A stretch of 64,000 nt of DNA, taken from contig NC_092671.1 of NCBI RefSeq assembly GCF_964355755.1, positions 33,373,304-33,437,303 of the forward strand, read 5' to 3'. A model generated the notes under the pieces. The model made no database searches. It saw nothing but the letters and a program-made list of their open reading frames with translations, and was not told the origin of the DNA. Positions 12,314 through 24,626 of this stretch are shown here, in pieces (the first letter of the stretch is position 1; every line of letters starts with the position of its first letter). Made by a program: the position numbers and the translations under genes. Source of the DNA: Antedon mediterranea (Eukaryota; Echinodermata; Crinoidea; Comatulida; Antedonidae).

Positions 12314-13439
12314 TTAGTCTATTCAAAAGTTGACCAAAAAATAATAATTAAAGTAATAGATAAGGTGTACAATGCTAATAGGAGTATAACAGATGTTATG
12401 ATAGAAAGACCATAGTTTAGATGATAGATTAATGTCAAATTAATACTTTGTCAGACAGGGTTACTTGAATATGATTTGTTACTCTTTTCAAACACATCAT
12501 TAAAAGGTGATAATGATAACAAATATTAGTGGAATGATGATGATGATGATTACCAAGGTGATCATAAGAAAAGACTCCATTGATATCTTATAACAACATC
12601 AACGCTAAATACAATGTATATTCATGATTATTTTGATGACATGATGATGACATAGTAATGACTAAAAAATGGTGATGATGATAATGAGGAGGGCAAATTG
12701 AATCTAATAATGCCTCTAATCAAACACATTACAAAGCTAATCAAACTGATGCCCATGATGTATGGGATATCATCGCCATGGAAACTAAGCTGTAGCTAGG
12801 ATTGAACTGAAATGACCAACTGAAAAATTTTAATTACACTACTCAACTAATATATTCATACCTTGAAATACTTTTAGAGTTATTTTATACACATATAAGT
12901 TTATCTGGATAAAAGTTTAGCCATAAAATATATATACATGTTTACAGTAGGCCTATAATCATTTTTTTTCCACAAAAAGAGGATCAACATTTCGGAACCA
13001 TAATGGAAACATGAAAAATAATTTATAATACTTTTACCAGCTTTTTATAAAGAACCAATATTCTTTCAAATTTTTAATAACTATAATTAATTATAAAACA
13101 ATATATGATTTTAATATGTTTTAATCTTCTCTTGTAGTGGCCTATAATACTCATATTATTATAATATTAAGCCCATTGATTTCATTCACTAGTATAAAGG
13201 TTACTTCTTATGACTAATAATTTATATGTTGGAGGTTTTTTAATAGTAATTAGATAAAAAGGTACAAACTAATTAATCAGCAGCATTAATTACAGTGAAA
13301 TTCACAAGATCCACCTGCCGTGAATTTGTACAATATAGCAATCACTAATTCTGCTTCAACCACATGACCTACATGAAGGGCATAAATAATGAAGGATATT
13401 AAATTATTATTTTAAATATTATATTCAGTAATCATTCTT
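12314..13439. other. AT-rich intergenic with GAT-rich patch
   Basis: A short GAT/ATG triplet run lies near 12534-12551, with looser GATGATG clusters to about 12690. No exon recognised. Confidence 0.45.
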
Positions 13440-13760
13440 TTCTTAAATGTCATCAGGAACTGGTACTCATTTTTTACTAGCTTCGGTTGGTTAGCAGGGT
13501 ATGACTTTTTTACTTGCCCGATATCGTGGGTGTCGTTTTTACTGGCCAATGTAGTTTTTACTGGCCACAGATCTAGTATGGCTAGTAATAGAAATGAGTG
13601 ATTTGTATTGTACTAGCCACAAGTAGTTTTTACTATAATAGCCATGACTTTTACTAGCCAGGAATGATTATTGCTAGCCAGATGTAGCCAAAGAAGGAGT
13701 GGTTACTACTAGGCCTAAATAGATAGGTGTATTTTAACTGGCCCAGAATTGTTATTAGCT
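13440..13760. repeat. Degenerate repeat built on TTTTACTGGCCA
   Basis: Variants of GTTTTTACTGGCCA and ACTAGCCA recur about ten times at irregular 15-40 base spacing. It looks like a decayed minisatellite. No related array was seen elsewhere in the window. Confidence 0.5.
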
Positions 13761-14850
13761 AGGCAAAAAGTAATAGTTTTTAATATGTAGGGGTAATATT
13801 TCTTGGGTTTGAGATTGGTAAATATATAAAATATAATATTCAGAATTACATAACATTAGATAACAATTCTAAAAATTGATTGGTGGAGTTAGGAGAGTGT
13901 CAGCGTTTTTGATCTGAAGATGGATCAGCACTTGCTCATAAACATGATTTGTTAATTAATTAGTTTGTATAGCGTGCCAAAATAAAGTCAGATTTCTGCC
14001 AGAGAAAATGATTAAGTCATTCACTAAAACTAGCAATTTATTCTTTTCTAAATATTTGTCAGGGCGAATGTTTAAAATATATGCTTGTCTCATTGTGCAT
14101 GACAAATGAACATACCTAGGGTATGTCATCTCCGCCTGAACAATTTAAGGGTAGAAGGTTGACAAATCAGATTAGGAAATTAATAAAGGTTTGACAAAGC
14201 AGACACTTGCCAAGCATGTAACAGGAAAGTGTGGTTATGTTAGAACAGTGTTTTTTAATGCTTACGACCTACAATGACTGGCAATCATTAAAACATAATG
14301 CCAATCCATAATTAAGAAAAAACCAGACCACTGAGGAGACTGTGGTTCCCAATTTCAATATATATATATTTAACACAACTTTATATATAATATATGTCTA
14401 TTTGACCTTTAAACTGTATTTTAAATTAAAAAATGTATTGTAATTTGGTTTCTTTGTCTTTCTTTCAAATTGTGACATATATGTCGGAACATCTTAATTC
14501 TAACAATGTTAAAACTATGCATAAAACTTAGAGGGCAAAATAAATGCTGGTATTATTCACATACTGATATTTTATTATACGGTAGTTCAAAGAAAACGAT
14601 AAATATTTGTTTTATACAATAAATCTATTAATAAAATGTTGTACAATTGCCGCCAGCATAAAGAGACACAAAGGTTCATAATTTTGAATGTACAGGATAC
14701 TATTAAATATCATTTTAATGCTTCCACTCAATGATTACAAATTATTTAAGTATTTTTCGTCAACATTTCCATTCACATGGCTAACGAATGATTTCACTTG
14801 GAGGGGCTTTAAAGTTTTTTTTGGTTTTTTTTCATACCCATCCAACAGCA
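13761..14850. other. AT-rich intergenic, nothing recognised
   Basis: No exon, RNA or repeat with recognisable structure. Confidence 0.45.
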
Positions 14851-15066
14851 AGTAACTTGCCAATTACAGGATGGATAATCTATTTAATAGTTTATCATGC
14901 TTATAAACTAAGTCTCATTTAAGGCTTAGGGAGTGGTGTTGAAAGAGTTACAAGTTACAACAATGGCACTACTGTAGGTGATTTGTTTGTGAGCACTTAG
15001 TCAGGATTGAACCCTGGACCTTAGGATTGGAAGGCAAGCATGTTAACCACCAAGCTACAGCTCCAC
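14851..15066 (-). repeat. tRNA-derived SINE
   Basis: On the minus strand the head (15066 downwards) reads TGGAGCTGTAGCTTGGTGG with an A-box-like TAGCTTGGTGGTTAACA, then a B box GGTTCAATCC at the right distance for a tRNA. The 5' heptamer does not pair with the sequence after the B box, so this is a SINE and not a functional tRNA. The body extends to about 14851 and shares blocks with 9943-10073. Confidence 0.65.
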
Positions 15067-16057
15067 TATTTTTTTTTCAGGTAATCCTGACATAAAAAGA
15101 CAAATAAATATAACGATATTCAATACAATTCAAACATACATACAATTCAATTCAAAACAATTTTGAATTCTCAGCAAATAATCATGTTAAAGATTTATTT
15201 GCTGTGTATTTTCAATTGAAATTTTCACCAAAAAAATAAATAAATTCTAAATTCATTTTCTGCAAAGAGATTATTGTTTTGTATTACTGATTTGTTTAAT
15301 CAAAAACACAAAAATATAAATTTAAATAAATTTGCAAGAAAAGATCTAACTAGGAATTAGGTAAATTTATTCTTTTTTAAATGAAAATAACAAAAACAGT
15401 ATATTAATCAATAGTAGATTATAATTTGTACTCATCATGAATTTAATAGTAGAGGGGATAGTACTTGGAAGAGTGACCTTTAGGGCACTTTCATAGAGGG
15501 CAGTAGAATCTATCTGGACATGTGAAATGGACAGTGAGTGGACATTGGTGGTTCCAAACAGATCATATAACCTCAAGGGAATAAATACTTAAAATATATT
15601 AGCTTGCTAGCATAGGGGGGAAATTGGCTAGTAAAAGTGATCATGATATTATACTGAGGGACAGCTGGCTTTTTTAAAATGGACAATAGCAATCTGACCT
15701 CAGGAAAATAACAGCCATATAGTATAGAAATATTACACAAAGGGCCTACCAAAATCAGAATATTACATATCTTTTGGTCAGAATAGAAATACCACAATGA
15801 TAAGTATAAACCACAACAAACAATAAAATCCATCAGACTTCAAAAGGAATGAATGAATGAATGTTTTTCCAGACTGAATAGTAGTGCTTAGTAAACAATA
15901 AGCAACAAACTGTTTTCTAAAACTTTGCAAATTGTATAAGAAATACCAGAGAGAAGTGTAATATACTTCTAAAAAAGATCTTGTATAATGTTAAGAATTT
16001 TGTAAAACAAATCAAATTAGTGAATAAAATCAAATTGGTGAACACATTTGAACATGT
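15067..16057. other. AT-rich intergenic, nothing recognised
   Basis: Two short minus-strand frames (15367-15576, 15573-15833) abut but show no protein family signature. A GAATGAAT run lies at 15848-15862. Confidence 0.45.
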
Positions 16058-16296
16058 TTGATCTACATTTATTGTCTGAATGTCTTGGGTTTGGGCAAGC
16101 TGAATGCCTTAGGTTTGGGCAAGCTGAATGCCTTAGGTTTGGGCAAGCTGAATGCCTTAGGTTTGGGCAAGCTGAATGCCTTAGGTTTGACCAAGCTGAA
16201 TGCCTTAGGTTTGAGCAAGCTGAATGCCTTAGGTTTGAGCAAGCTGAATGCCATAGATTCGGGTAAGCTGAATGCCTTACATGTAGGTTTGGGAAA
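16058..16296. repeat. 24-bp tandem array, about eight units
   Basis: The unit is 24 bases, GAATGCCTTAGGTTTGGG plus CAAGCT, repeated about eight times with few substitutions; the last units are more diverged. Because 24 is a multiple of three and the unit lacks stops in several frames, overlapping frames stay open on both strands. These have no start, splice or family support and are treated as array artefacts. Confidence 0.9.
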
Positions 16297-16861
16297 CCTC
16301 AAACGCAGCTTACAATGTTGATTCTGTGTGATGACAGAGTGTATCGTAGGGGTAATAACCACCATAACAAAATGTGAATAATGTTACAAATTGTAAAATG
16401 AAAAAGAACTTCTAGACAATTATAGTTTATAAATAGAATGAGATGAAATTTTAAATTCACAATTACCCTGGATGAAAATTATCATTCTCTTATGAAGTTC
16501 TATACTATAGCGTCTAATAAATTGAAAGGGTGTGATTTTTGTCTGGTTAAAATGGGTGAACGTTTAATGTTTCTTTAAGAAGCATGATATGGGCTTTTTG
16601 GCACTATTGTATTGATTGAATAGTTAATTAATTGATTGAGTGATCTCAAAATGCTTTAAGCAAAATGAATTTGAAAAGGATGTTAAATAACCATAAGAAT
16701 ATAAAATAATTGCAGTGCCTTAACCACGGCACACAGTGGTGCGGTGATGGTAAGAAATTGGTCAAAAGTTACATGTTGTTGAGTTGTGTAGGGCAACTGG
16801 ACTTTTAAATTATCTTTCTGGTGATCTGATGATATCTTTGTGAAAAACTAACTTGTTTGTG
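16297..16861. other. AT-rich intergenic, nothing recognised
   Basis: No exon recognised. Confidence 0.45.
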
Positions 16862-16955
16862 CTGGCTACAGGATTGTCAACGGCCTCTGTGAAAAAGTGG
16901 TCAGGTTGAAAATTTACCAACCGTACTGGTAGCTACAGACCTGAATTGACTGGTA
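16862..16955. repeat. Dispersed repeat (AAAAAGTGGTCAGGTTGAAA type), copy 1
   Basis: Shares about 80 bases with 17985-18075: ATTGTCAACGGCCTCTG, AAAAAGTGGTCAG, TTACCAACCGTACTGGTAGCTA. Only two copies lie in the window and the class is unknown. It may be the end of a retroposon or DNA element. Confidence 0.55.
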
Positions 16956-17984
16956 CAGTATCATTTGAATGTATAAAGAGATATGATGAAATGTATTATA
17001 CAAAATGAATTAATATCATCTATTACTGAATATTTACAAGGTGCGTAATAGATTGCCCAAGACACCTGAATTTGAAAACATCTTTTACAAAAGCATTATA
17101 CATAGTTTTTGCTTGTAGGCTTGTCTTTTGTTTCAAACCATGCACAACAAAAATGGGCATTGACGGAGTTCCCATCCAGGAAACAGTTCATACGTTACGC
17201 ATAAAGTAAAAACACCGCCAGAGGATGACAGATGAGACTAGGCATGCTGGGATACAAATAGAAGTGTCATAACTGGATAGAAAAAAAATATAATATTACA
17301 TCATGTTTTCAAGGAAAATTACCAAAAATCATCTCTCCCTCTTCAAATGATGAAAGCATTATTTTGCTATTTTTATTTTCTCTTTTTTCTTCTTTTAAAC
17401 TATAATTATGATGTTTTTTGTGAAACTAATTTTATGGTTTTATTTGGCCTAAAAGTCTAAATATCAAGAATTTTGTGATGATGATAGAATGATAGCTAAC
17501 AAAAAGACCTTCAACCCAGCTTACCTCAAACACAGCACCTACCCAAGAAAACATTAACTTTTTTTATTCCTCAAATATATATATATTGTTTCCGTCTGAC
17601 CTTTTTAATAAAGTTATTAAACTATATTACAATATCACACAAGAAGACCAATACAAAGAACTGATCCAATCATTAAAAATGAACTAGTGGTTTAAATATT
17701 AATTTGATACATTTCTTGGAAAGGTTAAATAAAGGACATAAAATATTAAAGGAGAATTAACATGGTTGATAACCTGTGCAGAAAAGATGATGGTTATTAA
17801 ATGATTATTGTAATCAAAGTCCAAATAGCTTGTAAGTTGTAGAGTGCATGGGATCTAAAGCTGACCAAGTAAAGCTTATATGTTAAGAATTTAGTGAATA
17901 AACTCATAATGGCTACACATTTCACTGTGCTGTAGCCACAAAAATTAAGGTGGTGGTTCAGTTTTCACAACAAGAGGGAACAAT
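16956..17984. other. AT-rich intergenic, nothing recognised
   Basis: No supported feature. A GC-richer patch at 17155-17270 has no convincing frame or splice pair. Confidence 0.4.
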
Positions 17985-18075
17985 CTCCTGTGTGGGCCAT
18001 GGGGTTGTCAAAGGCCTCTGGCGAAAAGTGGTCAGATTGAAACCTTACCAACTGTACTGATGGCTATGAGCCTTG
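17985..18075. repeat. Dispersed repeat (AAAAAGTGGTCAGGTTGAAA type), copy 2
   Basis: Second copy of the repeat at 16862-16955, same orientation, with matching blocks GGTTGTCAAAGGCCTCTG, GAAAAGTGGTCAGATTGAAA and TTACCAACTGTACTGATGGC. Confidence 0.55.
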
Positions 18076-18288
18076 CATTTGAAGTTTTGTCTACTGTACA
18101 ATGATTGGATTAACAGACAGACTGACTGTTGCCATCTACTAAAATGTGAGAATAAAAGAATATTGATACTATTTAGATACTATTAAACTCTTGTCTTCAC
18201 CAAAATAATATTAAACCAAGGAAGGCTCCATAAATTTTTCAAAATTCACTATTGACACAACAGATGTGTACAGAAAAAAGAATCTTAC

Positions 18289-18445
18289 CTTTATATCTTG
18301 GCTTTGCATTTTTATTGGCAGATAACCCGCTGTTCTTACAGTCTGTTGGACTGCGCGTCGTACTGTTGATAGCGTAGTGCGCATTCGGAGAAGTTGCGCG
18401 GTGAATTGGATCAGAATCGTAGCTTTGATCGCAGCAGTCAGCCAT
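18289..18445 (-). CDS. Orphan first coding exon of an unrecognised gene
   Basis: A 157-base exon is predicted on the minus strand. It starts at ATG (18445) in a strong Kozak context (ACAATGG) and encodes 52 codons (MADCCDQSYDSDPIHRATSP..., ending ...AKPRYK) plus one base. It ends at a good donor, G|GTAAGATT, at 18288-18281. An in-frame upstream ATG (18460) in a weaker context would add five residues. Composition is balanced and rich in Ser, Thr, Asn and Asp, unlike the AT-driven frames around it, and looks like a disordered N-terminus. I do not recognise the family and found no downstream exon between here and the left edge. It could be the start of a gene whose introns span much of 1-18 kb. 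Confidence 0.5.
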
Positions 18446-18460
18446 TGTTCTATGAATCAT

Positions 18461-20459
18461 TTTTGTAAATTTTTTTTATCAGCTGCTTAATAGAAAACTC
18501 CAGCAATTATACCTTCCTGTAGAGAGAGAGAGAACAAATTGTATGTTACCAAATTATAAATGTTGCTGTCCTATAACAACACCAGCAAAACACCAGAGTT
18601 TACTCATAGTGTCAACACTGGTGTATTGTTTCTGCTAGTTCATTCACAATGTTAATGTGAAACAGGTATTGGGAGTCTTTCTAGTATGTGATTTACTGTG
18701 CTGTAGACAACTGTGATTTACAGTTTGTACTCTTGGTTTGGACCAGGCTGGTCATTTTATTCTCTAAGAATTGGTAAAAGAAAAATATATGTTGTCACCC
18801 TAGATCAGGTACTATTTCCTCAACTTCTGAATGTAGTTTGAAACCTTTCTAGTACAAACCAGTCAATTTGTATAATGTATATTTACATAAACAGATACAT
18901 AAAGAAACATGTACAAACATAAAAACACAGCTTAAGATGTATAAAATATGGGACACCATTATGCATTATACATTTTTAATAATTTAAAAATGTTCCCATA
19001 CCTTTGGTCACTTTGATATGTGTGTAAATACGCGATGTAGGAAACTGTATCAAACAAATGTAAAAACTCTATTTATAGAAGTCACTATCTTTAAAATATA
19101 TATTGACTTAAATACCTTTTACAAATTGAGATTTGACTGTTACATGTCCTCAATATAATAGCCATTATACAGGGTAGAGTATTATGCAGGAAATAATGTA
19201 ACATAGAATATGATTGATGATTTAAAAACTTAGCCAAAATGTAATTTCAAGTTTAGTTCTAATGATACATAGTTTACGATGTCCAAAAAAGAGAATGTAA
19301 AGCATATACATTTAATTTATATATATAGATTCAAGGTTACAGGAAACGCAGTAGAGAGATGACAAAGGCATAAAAACCAGTTCAACCAAGCTAAATAAAG
19401 CAAACTACGAGGCCTAGAAAGAAGGCAGATGTAACAAACACATGCAAGCATATTCTAATAGCCAAGCATTGTGAATCTTTATGATCACTTCATCATTTTA
19501 TTCTGAAATAATTACAAAAGTCTTCAATTAATGTTAGCTGTTCAATTGGGGCAGGGTCATGTTTTTGTTGGTGAATGATGATACAGAAATCATTAATCAT
19601 TGTTTTTTCCCTTTTACAATGATAAGGAATATACAGAAGACAAGGTTAATACATTGTTCTTGAATACAGTAAAATATTTCAACACCGAAAGATACATTAC
19701 ATTACTCAATACATCTTACAAGAATGACCTATAACTCATTCTATGCATCGGATACAAAGGCCTACTTTAAAAATCCAATTATCATTACAGATTTTGAATG
19801 GCCATAAAAAACAATACTATAGTAATTGTACAAAAACCACTAGTAATGACATAGCTTATTTCCAGTATATTCATTAATGTTATATTGTCACGTATAGTCG
19901 GTAATACATTTAAGAATGTTGTAAATGAATTTCTTTTCTAGTTTGCTGTACAAAGGCTACTTTTAGAATTTTAGGGATTTAACAAGGGTGTTTGCAGCGA
20001 TGTTGTACAATGAAAGGGTAGCTCCATGTTTAACATTCTTATTGTTATTATAAATTTAAATATATTCTATTGTAATAACATTAAAAAAAACCTCACTTAT
20101 TTTTTACAGTTGGAGCAGTAAGTAAGTTCCATTTTTCAGACGTTTTCATAACATGTGATAACAAATTTTACTTTCTTTTGATTTAAATTCGGATTTTCTT
20201 ACTTCAGAAAAAGGTCTTAAATTTACAGTCAATAATTTCCTATCTGTTAACACTACAAAAATGTCCTGTATCATCACCTTGTAATTGCATGTTTATAAAT
20301 TTTAAAGACTGAGCGACCATTTAAAGACACCTTCCCTACAATTTGTGACGTTTTGTAAAAATAATATACATTACTTTAAAAACATTACACCAGGTCATTC
20401 CTTGTCTTAAATACGTTTAAGTACGTTTTATGGTAAATTATGATAAAAAGTGAGAAACA
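18461..20459. other. AT-rich intergenic or 5' intron, nothing recognised
   Basis: No exon recognised. If the orphan exon at 18289-18445 is real, this interval could hold its 5' intron. Confidence 0.35.
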
Positions 20460-20815
20460 ATGCACTACCTAAGTAGCTAGCGGCGAATGACCTCTCGTGG
20501 ACGGTCTTTAGACCTAGCCTAGCTAGGCTTAGTTTTGTAGGCCTAGCTGGTAGACATCGGTAACGTACAAACATCGTACGCTAGCTATATACCTAGCCTG
20601 ACGTTGTATAGTTGCTGCATTAATTGTGTTTCTATTTTTGCCAGACTCCGTTGATACAAATTGGGGTAAAAACTAGGAGTCTTCTATTTGTTTTGGCCTC
20701 ACAATCGATCGAAAAGTGGGTGAATTACAGAAGAAAAACAAAATATCAACCTGCGCGCAATGCATTTTGGGATTTATAGCGGGCCGCTATAATTATTAGA
20801 ATCGACTTATTTTTC
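20460..20815. promoter_or_regulatory. CpG-richer patch, possible promoter
   Basis: This stretch is richer in CG dinucleotides than its surroundings. It contains a CTAGGC-rich tract (20505-20600), GCGCGCAATGCATTTTGGGA near 20754, and a 17-base near-palindrome TATAGCGG-G-CCGCTATA around 20777. It could be the promoter of the minus-strand gene whose exon lies at 18289-18445, but no transcript start is demonstrated. Confidence 0.25.
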
Positions 20816-21684
20816 ACATTCTCAACCATTTAAAGACAAAAAATTATCGCAATAGGACCATATAGTATTATTTTTTCATTAAATATAGTTTGTGATCTTA
20901 AATTAGATCTAAAAAACGTAGGGAAGGTATTTAAAAAAAAAAAATGAAGATACCAATTATAGCCTTTTCCTCTACCCATCTTATATTTACCTACATTCCA
21001 ACTACTGTCTGCTTTGTGTAGGTTCATAGAGTTTGTTGAATGGGGAAACAAGCCCAATGACTGATGACATACAGAGAGAGGAGAGAGGTTATCTATAAAA
21101 TTACATGAATTTGGCAGAGGATCTGAATCCAAAAGCTAAAGAATGCAATATGGTATGGGATGGGGGAGCAAGGAAGTAAAGGTGTTTCCATCACTGAAAT
21201 CTAACCTCCAATTACTTTACTGAACACATCACTGTATTATATACAAATGAGGCATGGCATCACAATACAGGCACAGAGTTACAACCCCGACTTGAGATAT
21301 TACCTTGAAGTTTGCAATGTGAACAAATTGCCTAACATAACATATCCATTTTTAGATTTTAACAAATAATGATGCCAGAAACACTTATCTTTAACATAGT
21401 GTATCAAACTCCTGTTTATGAAAAAATATGTATCTACTGTATATCTATTTTGCAATTTTTAAAGTCGTTTCTATTGAAAATCCATTAGGAAATAATACAG
21501 TTGTTCGCTCAATAATTTACATACTTTATAACGATATTGTTAAAAAAACTGCTAACCCGAATCACATCATGTTTGGTACCTATCTGTACAAAAATATATC
21601 AGAAACCATATTTGTTAACAACCTAAAGGGTTTTTTTTCTAAATATAAAGCCAATGGAAATTGGTTTTATTAACATTTCTACAG
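20816..21684. other. Intergenic, nothing recognised
   Basis: A 100-codon minus-strand frame (20830-21132) and an 81-codon plus-strand frame (21428-21673) show no family signature. The former might be part of an unrecognised repeat. Confidence 0.4.
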
Positions 21685-22354
21685 AGGTCGTGTTCGTACG
21701 GTGATTAAAATAAGCGCTTAATTTCACCCATGCCTCGGGTTATAAATTGAGCGTTGTTCGTACTTGAAATATTTAACCGCTTAAATGCTTAATCGACGAA
21801 TCACAAACCGGAAATTACGTTTTAAGGTCAGTTGTCTTTACAACCTACGACCCCATTTTCGCACGCTAGTTACGTGTGGTATATTTTTTACTCGCGATCT
21901 TTCTTTGCAATAACAATTACTTGCTACCTTTTACACTGCTTATCCTTGCAACAAACCTATGCCTCTTAACGCCGATAATCCTGCCGAAATATGCCTTCTC
22001 CTGACGACCATTATTTTACTCATTTTGAGCCCAATGTTACACGACGGAAACACCACCGACCAGCTAGGCCTACACCAACAAGGATAGCACTAGCTGACGA
22101 TCGCTCTCGAAGCGTGTATGGAAAAGCTTCGTAGGAGAAATGACGGGCCTAGGCAGCGAACGTTTGTCAAAATTTGACACATTGAGATTTATTATCCTCG
22201 AAGGCAGAGTATAATTGGATTATCGCTGAAATAACCTGCAAATTTGGTGAACATTTTGCCTCGAATTTTTTGTAGCCTGAGGCAAAAGTTAATTGGATCA
22301 CGCGAACGGAAATCTGGAATAAGCTGGTATTTTCAACCCCTACGAACAGGCCCT
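21685..22354. mobile_element. Non-autonomous DNA transposon with GTTCGTA inverted ends
   Basis: Left end GGTCGTGTTCGTACGG is an approximate inverse of the right end CCCTACGAACAGGCCC, followed on both sides by a related AAAATA-containing tract. The 670-bp interior is GC-richer than its flanks and has no transposase. No duplication could be fixed, so borders are approximate. Confidence 0.55.
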
Positions 22355-22406
22355 AAGAGTTTGTGAAAGACAATGCTAGTACCGGTATATGTTTTCAAAC
22401 ACAAAT

Positions 22407-22492
22407 CAGCCAACCCCTATTCAGTGGACACCCCTTAATAAAGGACACTCTTTTGGTCTGCAAATGGTGTCCCTGTAATAGGGGTTCTATTG
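22407..22492. repeat. Dispersed GGGGACAC-type repeat, copy 3
   Basis: Contains CAACCCCTATTCAGTGGACACC and AATAGGGGTTCT in inverted arrangement, as in 1257-1425 and 41868-41995. Confidence 0.5.
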
Positions 22493-22757
22493 TAATGAAG
22501 GTTTATTAATTTAATACTCAGGTAAACTCTATGAGTTACAGATTACAGATGAATGGCTCTATATCCTAGAAAAAACCTATAATTAGACAACCTATCCATT
22601 TATTCTGGTCAGTTGTCACTACTACAAGGTGACAGGTAGTGATTGAAACATTTGTGTATTGCAGATGATGTTTCTAGACTAAGTGAGAAAATATTAGCTA
22701 GGTGAATGTCTAAGAAAATTAAACCATTAATAGAAATATTAGAGGGGAACATAATGT

Positions 22758-22894
22758 AATTCCGTGAGATTTTAAAGCTCAAGTTGAGTTCTTAATAGTT
22801 TTGGAATCCTCCCCCAGTTTCAATGAATTCTACTAGTCCTAAGGATTCCAAAACTGCCAAGAACTCAACTTGAGCATTAAAATCTCATGGAATT
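22758..22894. repeat. Long imperfect hairpin, 53-bp arms
   Basis: The arm 22758-22810 and the arm 22842-22894 are inverse copies with about 48 of 53 positions matching; the loop is 31 bases. Both arms begin AATTCC and end GGAATCCT or its inverse. No tandem neighbours and no duplication are obvious. It may be a minimal MITE or, if transcribed, an extended double-stranded RNA hairpin. Confidence 0.85.
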
Positions 22895-24255
22895 GATATT
22901 TGGAACATAGGTTCGCCACTATATGTAATGTTAACTAATTCCGTCATTATTTCTGGTTGCTCTATTTTAATTTCAGAAAAAAATGCAAATGTTCAATTTA
23001 AACAAGCTCACAATTTAGTAGAATATTATTTTTAAGGCCAAAAAAAAAAAATTATTGTGTTGGCCACGCCCGACCAACCTTAAACTGACGAAAATAAAGG
23101 TCGGTTTTTTTTTGGTTTTTTTTAGCCAAAAACGGCAATTGTGAAACCAAATGGTGAAAAAATATTGTCTTATTCGCCAAATTGGCGAATATATTTCACC
23201 TCCGCCGGACGTTTAAAAAAAAGAAGCGTGCAACCAACCGTGAATCGATCACCTGATAACCAGAATACGCGATTATCAATTTTGGGAGGATCCAAGTTTT
23301 AACTAAATAAATGTTTTGATTACACAGTGGTTGAGACACGTTTTTAATAGTTATCAAATTTTTAAACCCCCTCATAAATAATGGACTCTACCAATGTTGA
23401 TCTGCAAAGAACAACAGATCGTACATCGCATGAGGTTGTTGAGGCGGTGTTTTTTGGTTTTACTATACAGTACTACGATCCAATTACAAACTTGTTAAAT
23501 GATTTAAAAGGCATGGATTCGCCCATGGAGTAAAGTTACTCCATGATTCGCCAAGCAAGTAGGCCTATACGTTTAATAAAAATTTACCCAAGATTGTCGT
23601 AAGCTCTTTTGTTCAAACTTGTTATTTATTTAGCAGTAATCCACCCGTTCCGGCATGCATGCTAGGCCTCTAGCCGGGCCAGCCTAGGCCTACTCCTCGC
23701 TTGATCGATCGATGACGCTGGTAGGGAATTTCCCCGCGATAAGAAATCGGCGAAATATACTCATAAACGACCTACATTTTAATGTTATATCTTTAATGCC
23801 TGGCCAGTGTAATTACGTATGGATAAAACAATATAAAACTCAATATTTTTCATCTGAAATAATATGTTAACTCGCGTAATGTAACATATAACACGTAGGC
23901 CTAAATAGTTTATTTCGGTATTGATTGTTTTTGGGTTTATGGTAGCCAGGCCATGAAGGACATAGACATAGCAGCCCTAGGCCTATGCCTCAAAAAGCTA
24001 TAGGCATACGTTTATTTAATAAACCTTTTTTCAACTTTTGTTGAAACAATAATTTTATCTAGTGTTAGTCTAGGGTGCTATGAAAAGTGTTTTTAAAGTC
24101 TTTTTGTATCATTTGTGTAAATTGTTTATTTTTTTGCCGGCACACATTAAATTCAAAAAATAATATAATTGGTATTATACTGTTTTAAATATTAAACAAA
24201 CTGACTATACTCTTCAAAACAGATCATCCCAAAACTATCGAGTTAAACAAAGTCA
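22895..24255. other. Intergenic, partly CTAGGC-rich
   Basis: GC-richer patches at 23060-23290 and 23630-23720 contain GGCCTAGG-type motifs and a GATCGATCGATGA run, but no supported exon. Confidence 0.4.
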
Positions 24256-24626
24256 AAGGGGGTACGTTTATATCCATGGAGTTATGCTTTCATATCCCAA
24301 GCAATGTCATATTATAATTAACGTCGTAACAGCAAAGTGTTCAGACTCGCTGAACCTAAGATTTTGTTAGAAACTGAAGTGTCGCTGAACATCTGGTATG
24401 CAGGAGTAAATTTGATTGGTTGCAGGTCAAAATCATTGATGCATCACTTTCATAACGTAAAAGTCGTTTACTAATCTTGTACCTTGAGTTGTCATAACGA
24501 ACGAAAGATCAGTGTCATAAGAGGTGGCTTCCACTAATCTTTTCCTGGTTCAGACCTTTGGAGTTAAGTTGTAAGCCGTGTATGATACGAAAGCATACAG
24601 TAACTCTGTAGGTCTGAACAGGCTCT
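24256..24626. mobile_element. MITE, ATGGAGTTATGCTTTCGTATC family, copy A
   Basis: Begins near TATCCATGGAGTTATGCTTTC and ends near the inverse TACGAAAGCATACAGTAACTC plus GGTCTGAACAGGC. The interior shares long blocks (AAGCAATGTCATATTATAATT, GTGGCTTCCACTAATC) with copy C at 26729-27090. No coding capacity. Confidence 0.7.

Noticed and set aside
14997-15066. Functional tRNA gene on the minus strand
   Set aside because: A and B boxes are present, but the acceptor stem does not pair and the copy continues into a repeated body, so it is a SINE.
16069-16365. 98-codon minus and 87-codon plus frames over the 24-bp array
   Set aside because: By-products of a stop-poor repeat unit with a period divisible by three.
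20830-21132. 100-codon minus frame as an exon
   Set aside because: No recognised family, no paired splice sites; possibly a fragment of an uncharacterised repeat.
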